A stretch of 64,000 nucleotides of DNA from Harmonia axyridis (taxonomy: Eukaryota; Arthropoda; Insecta; Coleoptera; Coccinellidae), in NCBI RefSeq assembly GCF_914767665.1, contig NC_059503.1:50460852-50524851 (forward strand). The letters run 5' to 3'. Shown in pieces: positions 56,695 to 64,000 of the stretch. Every line of letters starts with the position of its first letter. The stretch's first letter is position 1. The notes beneath the pieces are model-generated. The model was not told the origin of the DNA, searched no databases, and saw only the letters and a list, made by a program, of their open reading frames with translations. Made by a program: the position numbers and the translations under genes.

Positions 56695-58330
56695 CACTCG
56701 CGAGCAACCAAATCGACTCAAGCCTTAACTCTACGTACATACTCTGTTTTTTACGAGAAGTATAAAAGGTATTTATAAAGACAATATGTCATTTGAAAAC
56801 TTGAAACTTCAGCTTTAATGAGACATCGTCATTATCAAAATCCGTTCATTATTTTTGTATTTAATGATATCTGAACATAAATGCAGGAAATACAGGGAAT
56901 TTGGGAGAGGTTGTTGTGGTTGGGTATTTTAGAAATAAAAGAAAATTGTGAAAACAGTACATTACAATTTATTAATTAATATTTAGTGTTTCCCCCCCTA
57001 GCCCTAATTACAGCTCGAAGTCGGTTCTCCATTGATCTTATTAACTTTTTGACGTCCTCTTGAGACATGTTGTCCCACTCTTCTAATAAAGCTGTCTTCC
57101 ATTCTTCTAAGGTCGAGGGCGCCGGATCTCTGGCTCGTACTCTTCGTTTCAGCTGGTCCCATAAATGCTCGATCGGATTCAGGTCTGGACTGAGCGCAGG
57201 CCAGTCCATTGTGCGCATTCCGACTTCATTTAAAAACTGCTGAGTAATGCGCGCCGTATGACAACGAGCATTGTCGTGCATTAAGATGAAGTCCTCGCCT
57301 ACAAATCCTTCGTAGGGAACAACGTGATCCAAGAGAATATCGGCGATGCACCGATCCGCTGTTAGGCCGCCTCCTCGGCCTCCCCCAGGCACGAAAACAA
57401 GGGCCGTCTTTCCCTCTAAAGAGATGCCGGCCCACATCATACAGGAACCACCGCCAAATGCGAAACAGCATTGGGCAAACCGCTCGCCTGAACGTCTGTA
57501 GACTCGGGCTCTCCTGTCGTTGCCATGCAGACACATTCTGCACTCGTCAGTAAACAGAACCGACTGCCATTGGGCAATGGTCCAATTGATGTGTTCTCTG
57601 GCAAACTGAAGACGCGCTTGTCGGTGGGCTGCAGTCAATTTGGGCCCCGTCGCAGCTCTTTTTGGAGTCAGGTTGGCTGCCTTCAAACGTCTTCTTACTG
57701 TCCACTCGCTCACAGCCACGCCTCGAACGCATCTGAGTTGTTGTTGCACATCAACACCAGTCAGATGCCGATTTCGCAGCGAGGTAGAGACAATGAAACG
57801 GTCGTCTCTATCAGAATTACACCGGTGGCGGCTGGTTCTTGGTCTTCGATTGAAGGCACCGGTGTCCCGAAATCGTCTGTATACCCGGGATACAGCAGAC
57901 TGGCTCAAGCGAAGGTGGGCAGCGACTACTCGCTGGCTAAGTCCTTGTTCCAACAAGTCAACAACTTGAGCGGCTCCTGCAGGTGTGGTGTCCATGGTTT
58001 CGTGGAAACACTGATTGCAATTTACGGAGATGTGTACCTGTCAACTTGTGATAAGCGACTGATAAGGTATACCGGTTACGGGAGATTTTATAGGGGTGGC
58101 AGTTAGCGCAAGGCGCGGGTAGAGTAGTGGGTGAATTTACTCAAAGTCCTATTGATGCGACAATGGATCCGTTAGAATTAATTTCTTTTATCAATATTAG
58201 TGTTAAATGAAAGCTTGCATATTGAGCTTTCAAATGATATATCGTCTTTATAAATACCTTGTATACTTTCCGTAAAAATAGAGTTTGTACGCAGACTTAG
58301 GGCTTGAGTCGATTTGGTTGCTCGCGAGTG
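56695..58330 (-). mobile_element. Complete Tc1-like transposon
   Basis: Ends CACTCGCGAGCAACCAAATC are inverted over about 125 bp (perfect for the first 30) and flanked by TA (56693-56694, 58331-58332). The length is 1636 bp, with one intact transposase gene. The coding part is clearly richer in G and C than the surroundings. Confidence 0.95.
56976..57995 (-). CDS. Intact Tc1-like DD34E transposase
   Basis: The 339-residue protein has the full family length and would bind the TIRs and cut and paste the element in the nucleus. Two HTH regions come first (VVDLLEQGLSQRVVAAHLRL with SQSAVSRVYRRFRDTG, and VSEWTVRRRLKAANL). The GRPR-like hinge reads RRPRTSRHR. Catalytic residues are D150 (LFTDECRM), D241 (LMHDNARCH) and E276 (SPDLNPIEHLWD), with exactly 34 residues between the last two. 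A glycine-rich GGGRGGG lies between the first two acids. The frame has no stop or shift. It starts at the ATG at 57995, followed by DTTPAGAAQ. Frames on the opposite strand (57525-58106) are shadows caused by the GC-rich composition. Confidence 0.95.
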   Translation of the reverse strand: MDTTPAGAAQVVDLLEQGLSQRVVAAHLRLSQSAVSRVYRRFRDTGAFNRRPRTSRHRCNSDRDDRFIVSTSLRNRHLTGVDVQQQLRCVRGVAVSEWTVRRRLKAANLTPKRAATGPKLTAAHRQARLQFAREHINWTIAQWQSVLFTDECRMCLHGNDRRARVYRRSGERFAQCCFAFGGGSCMMWAGISLEGKTALVFVPGGGRGGGLTADRCIADILLDHVVPYEGFVGEDFILMHDNARCHTARITQQFLNEVGMRTMDWPALSPDLNPIEHLWDQLKRRVRARDPAPSTLEEWKTALLEEWDNMSQEDVKKLIRSMENRLRAVIRARGGNTKY

Positions 58331-59357
58331 TATATGCACCCTATATAATTGTTGATCAAATATTGTATATTTCTTCACAAATTAGTTAATAATTTGAAGC
58401 TTTAATCTCAATTTTCAGACTTGAATTGGTCCAACATCTCTAGATACTTCTAATTGATATTCGACAAATAAATATCCTGTATAATTATCCATCCAAACGA
58501 AAATAATCCATCTTCTGAAAAGAAAAACAATGTTTACTATATAGAATTAATTTTAATAATGATTCAAAAGTGATGAAATTTTGCAGACTTACTTATTTTG
58601 GGTCTTAGATCACAAATCCGCTGTCATAAATTCCTCAATCCAGCTAGTTTTTTTTTTTTAATTGTGAAATTGGCTTAATGAAGGTGAGGTTATCCACATT
58701 AATAGCTAGTTTTCTTGTATTTTATTAACTGATTCTCGTTAGAAATGATTAATTAATCACAATTCAAGCTTTCCCTGAAATAAAAATGACTTTTTTTCGT
58801 CAAAATCGATGGTTTTATCGATTGTTTATATATGGCGGCGGCCATCATGTTTAATACGTAACGTGTGTCAGATGCATAGACCTAATATTAGGTCTAATAA
58901 TCTGCAACGTTGCCTGTATGCCAGATCTTCTTGATGGGATCGGTTTTTTACTTGGTGGAAATTCATATTAATAGATTGTTTGAGATTATGACGTATTATA
59001 AAACTGTATGGAAACTCATAATTTTCGCACAGCTATTCGAGCAGAAAATTCGGCAAGTTTATTTTCGAAATGAATAAATGGTAGTTCATATGGTGTTATT
59101 CTGGTTTTTTCGATATTGACATCGAATTCAGTATAGTCCTCCTGAACATATACAGGGACATTGATGATGACGAGGACGCTGTGATTACAAGGTTTTCAAG
59201 GGGTTCACAGACCAAATTAGATTTTGTGTTATACTTGCCAATTGTCTTCTTTTTTTTTCATATGAAACAATAGATTTACTATTTTTTTTTTAATTTCTAC
59301 CTGAATGGCTAAAACCGTGATAAGTAAATAAATATATTATAATATAACAAATACATA

Positions 59358-60613
59358 AGCGTACACATTTTTTTACCGAAATTTGAGGCTTTATTGTAAA
59401 ACACTGGTTATACATTTATGATTCGAAATATTGCCCATCGCTGGTCACTATACTTTCTCACATCTTTCGGGCAGCGTACGAATTGAAAAAACCGGTCATC
59501 TTTTGAAGCGATCCACGAATCGATCCAAGTTTTTAATTCTTCATAAGATAGGAAGTGCTGGTCAGCCAGGCTGTGTGCTATTGATCGAAACAAGTGATAA
59601 TCCGAGGAAGCAACATCTGGAGAATACGTCAGGTGGGGTAGGAATTCCCATTTCAACTCTTTCAAGTATATCTTGACTTTCGCAACATGGAGTCGAGCAT
59701 TGTCATGCAATAGAATCCATTCATCTACTCTCTCGTCGTATTGCGGCGGTTTGTCTCTCAATGCTCGACACAAACGCATTGATTGCGTTCGATAACGATC
59801 GCCTGTGATCGTTTCAGTCGGTTTTAACAACTCATAATACACTACACCGAGCTGGCCCCACCAAATACTGAGCATGACCTTAGAACCGAGAATATTCGGT
59901 TTAGCCGTCGACGTGGAAGCATGGCCGGGATATCCACATGATCTTATGTGCTTGGGACTATCGTAATGAACCCGTTTTTCGTCTCCAGTCCCAATCCGAT
60001 GCAGAAATTCCTTCCGTCTTTGCCTCGAAAGCAGCTGTTCACAAACAAACAAACTCCGTTCAAACACCTCCCGGCTTCAACTCGTACGGCACCCACTTTT
60101 CTTGTTTCTGAATCATTCCTATGACTTTCAGGCGTTTTGAAATGGCTTGTAGGCTTAATGATCCTGTTAATTATTGTTGCGTTTGAAATGAGTCTTGATC
60201 AAGTATTGCCTCCAATTCTGCATCTTCAAAAACCTTCTCTCTTCCACCGCGATGCTGGTCTTCGACATCAAAATCACCATTCTTGAAGCGTTGAAACCAC
60301 TCTCGGCACGTTCTTTCACTAATAGCGGCCTCACCATTGGTATTTGAGAGCATTCGATTAGCCTCAGCCGCAGATTTATTCATATTTCAGAAGAAAATTA
60401 AAACCTCCCTCAAATGACGAGAATTTGACTCGTAAGCTGACATGGATAATCGTGAATAACTTTATGATGCAGACACAAATCGACTAACATGTCGATGGCG
60501 TTATGTTCACAAATAACTAAACTTATTGTATGACATCTACGATATATTTATTTCGACTATCACTTACCGTTACAGCCAGCTATTGCCCAACGGCAGGAGC
60601 AAAGTTGTAGGCC
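59358..60613 (-). mobile_element. mariner element, copy 2
   Basis: Its left terminus is AGCGTACACATTTTTTT after TA, and the right side ends GTTGTAGGCC before TA. It has the same family and flank as copy 1 (52415-53714), with a better preserved transposase. Confidence 0.85.
59408..60383 (-). pseudogene. mariner DD34D-type transposase, nearly full length, frameshifted
   Basis: The N-terminal part (60383-60171) encodes the HTH region SERTCREWFQRFKNGDFDVE with ANRMLSN. A frameshifted linker follows, then 60067-59408 encodes the catalytic domain with RIGTGDEKRVHYDSPK, MLSIWWGQLGVVYYELLKP, LLHDNARLHVAK and YSPDVASSDYHLF. Only 33 residues separate the last two aspartates, because one codon is lost after VAK. 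The protein ends RWAIFRIINV. The frameshift and deletion exclude activity. The sequence is typical of insect mariners of the mellifera/cecropia kind. Confidence 0.85.
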
Positions 60614-61295
60614 TAAATCTAATATTTCGGAATATGACATTGTTCAGCTAAAATATTTTCGAAGTTCAGGCGCTTCCGGTTATATAAGAATTAAAAAAAT
60701 TTTTTTTTCATTTTATGTCTCAGATATTATCGAGATTTCCATTCTCAATTACTCTTTGCTAAAATTATTGTGTTAGTTCTCATAGTTTTCAAAATATCAA
60801 GGAAAAACCGTAAAAAAGAGAGAATTTCCTTAGTCACAATTACCTGAATTATTTTTACTGTGAATATCCTATGCCTATGTCAATTCACTTTCTCAAACTA
60901 AAATGATGTTGGAACATCGTGCATATCTTGAATTTGAGAAATATCATCACAGGGTGCCAAAAATTGTAAACAAAATTTGATCATAACTTTCGATTTTCAA
61001 ATCAGAACCCTATTTTTTTGTGATTTCGCTGGATTCTACGGTAAAAAATAAGGGTAGTGTCCAAACGTGATTATGCTCTCAAATTCAATAATTCAAGAGT
61101 TATTTGAGATTTTATGAATTTATGTTATACGTAGGGTCAATTTTATTCGATCTGTTTCCAGACAGACTAGCAATAATACTCTATGACCATAGAAATTTAA
61201 ATATCTAATTACTTTACATGTGACAGGTATTTTCATTATCAAAGCTTTACTAATTTGATTTCACGAATTGTATTTCCGATATTCAAATGACAAAA

Positions 61296-61600
61296 TTCTG
61301 GATATACTTTTCTCTAATTATGTGGCAAATCAGTTCTTTCCGGCACATTTTGTGGAACAAAATAGACTGGAACGGATTTATCTATTATTTGTCAAATTTG
61401 TGATACAGAAAACTGTTCTACCAACCAACATTTTTCAATGCAAAAATCACTAATAGATATTTATGGAAATTTCCGTCAATTTCAATAAAAAGGCAGTGAA
61501 TTCGGGAACATAATGTTTAAAACTCGTACAGAAGGCTCATTATACCACTCGGTCATTTTGAACTCTTGGAAGAATAACAATAAGTTCTGCACTTGTATTA
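61296..61600. mobile_element. MITE-like repeat, second copy
   Basis: It matches the reverse complement of 27125-27540 with large gaps. It splits a transposase remnant: residues before it (ILFSNYVA) and after it (LFHIHDEC) belong to one protein. Confidence 0.6.
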
Positions 61601-61838
61601 TAAATATCTTATTCCATATTCACGATGAATGCATTAGAATTATTGGTAGAACTCATCAAATTTTAAATCAGAAATTTCCTCATCTTCTTGAAAGGATGTT
61701 GCATACTTCATGAATATCCATTATACTGGATGGAGTACCTACCTAGAAGAAAAAAACCTCTACCTACCAAATGAAATAAAATCATGCAGGACTCCTGTGT
61801 GCCAATTCTATTGATATGAAAAAGCGGTAGAATACATT

Positions 61839-62045
61839 TTATGAATTCAGGAAAAAATCAGCGTGGTGATGAAAAGGGAGTAACAGAAAGTTTGAAACAT
61901 CCTTCCGAATTATCTTCTCGTCAATTGGTGATAAATGTGGATATTTCTGATTGAATGCTCGACAAGTTCTCGAAACAATTCTGTTACATTCACCGTGGAT
62001 ATGGAATAGATCCAGAATTTCATTATTTGAATAACGGGGATTCAT
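61839..62045 (-). pseudogene. DD41D transposase N-terminal fragment
   Basis: The ATG frame MNPRYSNNEILDLFHIHGEC, then NRIVSRTCRAFNQKYPHLSP, is the DUF4817-type first helix region. It ends in unrelated residues after about 45 codons. Confidence 0.65.
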
Positions 62046-62559
62046 ATCGTCAAATTATAATCTACTAGATTCAATAATGAGTACACCTGTCACTTTGAAA
62101 TAATTGAATATTTGAAACGCACTCTAGAAACAGATTGAATGAAATTGACCCTACGTATAACATAAATTCATAAAATCTGGAATAACTCTTGAATTATTGA
62201 ATTTGAGAGCATAATCATGTTTGAACACTACCCTTATTTTTACCGTAGAATTCAACGAAATCACAAAAAAATAGGGTTCTGATTTGAAAATCGAAAGTTA
62301 TGATCAAATTTTGTTCACAATTTTTGGCACAATATTTGAAACACCCTGTGATGATATTTTTCAAATTCAAGATATGCACGATATTCCAACATCATTCTAG
62401 TTTGTGAAAGTGAATTGAGTATACGCATAGGATATTCACAGTGAAAATAATTCACTTGATAGTGACTATGGAAATTCTCTCTTTTTTACGGTTTTTTCTT
62501 GATAGTTTGAAAACTATGAGAACTAACGCAATAATATTAGCAGACAGTTATTGAAAATA

Positions 62560-62791
62560 GAAATCAAATATTTTCATGTGAGCAAGGGCGAAATGGTGTG
62601 TTCTAGGAAAGAAGTCATATAGAATTCTACCCTAGAATCAGCATAGGATACCGAGTGAATCGTCTAAAATCAGCTAACAATACAAGGTTTCCGAAAAAAA
62701 TCTTTCATTTCCTAGAGGGATACCCAGTGAAGGATCTACCGGCATAGTGACGGGGTCCAAGGGGCGGAGCCCCTTCGGCGAGCAGAGCGAG
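62560..62791 (+). repeat. Helitron-like 3' terminal segment, unit 2
   Basis: Matches 53858-54088 closely. Stem AAGGGGC/GCCCCTT at 62759-62775, end CGAG at 62788-62791, next base T. Confidence 0.75.
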
Positions 62792-62813
62792 TTAAGTTAT
62801 AAAATCGATCACT

Positions 62814-63964
62814 ATGCCTAATTTTACCAATGAAGATTATTTAAATCTCATTCTACTTCATGGAGAATGTAATAAAGTTGTAGATAGAACGATTCGACTG
62901 TTCATTGAGAGGTTTCCTGACCGACCCAGACCAACGAGAGATACCATTAACAGAACCATGACAAACTTGAGAAATGTCGGATCTTTCGTTAAGAAAACTA
63001 TACACAGAGAAAAAAGTGTAGTAGAAGATGAGAACAACGAAATTACAGTTCTTGCATATTTTCGTGTGAATCCTCAAAATTCTCTGAAAGATGCCGAGAT
63101 TGATCTGGGATTATCTCAATCGAGTGTTTGGAGAATATAAAAAAAAACATAAAATGCACCCATATAAATTCAATAGGGTACAGCATTTGAAGGAAACTGA
63201 TTTCGTCAGGAGAACAGAGTTTTCCGAAGCTATGATTTCAAGAGAATGAAAACTTTTTGGACAGATGAATCTAAATTCACAAAGAATGGTTCTTTCAATA
63301 GGCATAACAGTCATTATTGGGATGAAGAGAACAACCACCACTTCAGACAATGGAACTTTCAAGAGACCTGGAGTTTCAATGTTTTTTGCGCCATCAAAAA
63401 TAATGCAATTCTCGATGTTCACATTTATGATGGGACTTTAACTGGTAAGATAAAACACTACACATGTTTGCATTATTTAAAGAATGTTCTCCCTTAGGAG
63501 ATAGATATTCTGACATATTGACTCAAATAATTGAGCCGCTAGTACAGAACCATAATGACTTATGGTATCAACAAGATGGCGCGCCTCCACACAATTCACT
63601 CAATGTGTCAAATATCCTCTACAGGCTATTTGAAGATCGATGGTTGGCGAACAATGGTCCACATCTTTGGCCACCATATTCTCCCGATTTAACTCCTTTA
63701 GACTATTATGTTTGGGGTAGGATAAAAAATATTGTCTACTTAACTCCCCTGACTGATAAAGAGGACTGCATAGAACGAGTCAGAAATGCGTTCAGGCTTG
63801 CTTAGATTTTTAGATTCATAGTTTTGAAACTCAATTTGGTTTTTAAACACTTTTGCAGATCTCTTCCTCCCGATGAAATAAGAAGAGCAACGCACGAAGC
63901 ATTCCTGAGACGTATAAATAAATGTCTAGAAATTAACGGTCAAAACTTTGAGCATCTTCTCTAG
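62814..63964 (+). pseudogene. DD41D transposase with a small intron, frameshifted
   Basis: Nearly the whole protein can be followed. The N-terminal helix is FTNEDYLNLILLHGECN with FPDRPRPTRDTI, and a second HTH ends LGLSQSSVWRI. After a frameshift near 63140 comes YKFNRVQHLKETDFVRRTEF, and after another near 63246 the first acid block TFWTDESKF. After a third shift come WYQQDGAPPH and WPPYSPDLTPLDYYVWG, with 41 residues between the aspartates. The C-terminus FLRRINKCLEINGQNFEHLL ends at TAG (63962-63964). Bases 63796-63858 behave as a 63-bp intron with GC at the 5' end and TTTTGCAG at the 3' end. Removing it restores AFRSLPPDEIRRAT. Three frameshifts disable the gene. Confidence 0.75.
63796..63858 (+). 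other. Putative spliceosomal intron in a transposase gene
   Basis: It lies between CAG and ATCTC. It starts GCTTGC and ends ACTTTTGCAG, contains in-frame stops, and its removal joins conserved C-terminal residues in phase. The GC start may be a decayed GT. Confidence 0.55.
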
Positions 63965-64000
63965 TTATAACTGCGAGAGTTTGCCATGGTTCTCCTAATG

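Larger units (their letters stand above)
60616..62555. mobile_element. Degraded palindromic element with opposed transposase N-termini
   Basis: The left arm (about 60630-61290) and right arm (62545-61839) are imperfect mirror images containing the ACAGGGTGTTTCAAATATTG-type motif. Transposase N-terminal remnants occur on both strands: RYSNDKILDI at about 61278 and LFHIHDECIRI at about 61610 on plus, and MNPRYSNNEILDLFHIHGEC at 62045 on minus. A further repeat (61296-61600), related to 27080-27540, is inserted between them. Confidence 0.7.
54089..62791 (+). mobile_element. Helitron-like unit 2 of the tandem pair
   Basis: It starts TCTAAGTATATATAAAACCG directly after unit 1 and ends CGAG at 62791 before a T. 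Its first roughly 3.3 kb match unit 1 with many indels. It contains a Tc1 element (56695-58330), a mariner (59358-60613) and a palindrome (about 60616-62555). Without these it is about 3.9 kb, similar to unit 1. The middle (58380-59130) has no clear match in unit 1 and no gene that I can see. Confidence 0.7.

Noticed and set aside
57226..58106. Long plus- and minus-strand frames overlapping the Tc1 transposase
   Set aside because: They are shadow frames caused by the higher GC content of the real gene at 56976-57995.
1..64000. Defence system, biosynthetic cluster or other multi-gene system
   Set aside because: Nearly all coding sequence belongs to transposable elements. The only host gene seen is su(f).

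Overview
This 64 kb window looks like insect nuclear DNA, possibly from a beetle. That rests on the type of content, not on a species match. The sequence is AT-rich and consists almost entirely of transposable elements (TEs) inserted into one another. It holds Tc1/mariner-type elements flanked by TA, Jockey/CR1-like LINEs, Penelope-like elements (PLEs), Gypsy and Copia LTR elements, and Helitrons. I see no bacterial operons, rRNA, CRISPR or functional tRNA gene. The only host gene I recognise is the 5' end of suppressor of forked (CstF-77/CSTF3): two coding exons on the minus strand at 25221-25692.

Layout. 1-12535: a foldback DNA transposon cut by the window edge; a PLE (2006-4372) preceded by an inverted copy of its own 3' end; a non-autonomous terminal-inverted-repeat (TIR) element (4738-6678); a truncated DD41D transposon (about 7069-8317); two composite palindromes (8322-9839, 9854-11245); and a small composite element (11282-12152). 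12536-24846: two head-to-tail LINE copies. LINE A is split by a foldback transposon (13707-15632). LINE B is split by a palindrome (18041-19429) and by a TIR element carrying a Gypsy-type integrase (19560-22213), which is itself split by another TIR element (19678-21226). 24848-27044: a small MITE, the su(f) exons and their 5' flank. 27045-29619: a MITE-like insertion and LINE C on the minus strand.

29620-44016: the end of a TA-target element, then a minus-strand PLE (30108-38486) with 337-bp pseudo-LTRs. A young Gypsy deletion derivative (32433-37343) interrupts its otherwise open frame. An inverted 3' fragment of the PLE follows, split by a head-to-tail Helitron pair (38664-43608).

44017-63964: a DD41D transposon whose 5' end (44017-44977) and transposase (62814-63964) are separated by 17.8 kb. 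That insert is a second head-to-tail pair of Helitron-like units (44978-54088 and 54089-62791). The units carry old Copia fragments, a Copia element with LTRs (48515-52075), two mariners, an intact Tc1 transposon (56695-58330) and a palindrome.

These parts do not form a pathway. They record insertion order. In four places removing an insertion and one target duplication puts an older reading frame back in phase, which supports the boundaries given. The points most worth a second look are the two Helitron dimers, the integrase-bearing TIR element, the hammerhead-like motifs of the PLEs, the composite palindromes, the intact GC-rich Tc1 transposase, and the su(f) gene whose next intron would have to be filled with TEs.
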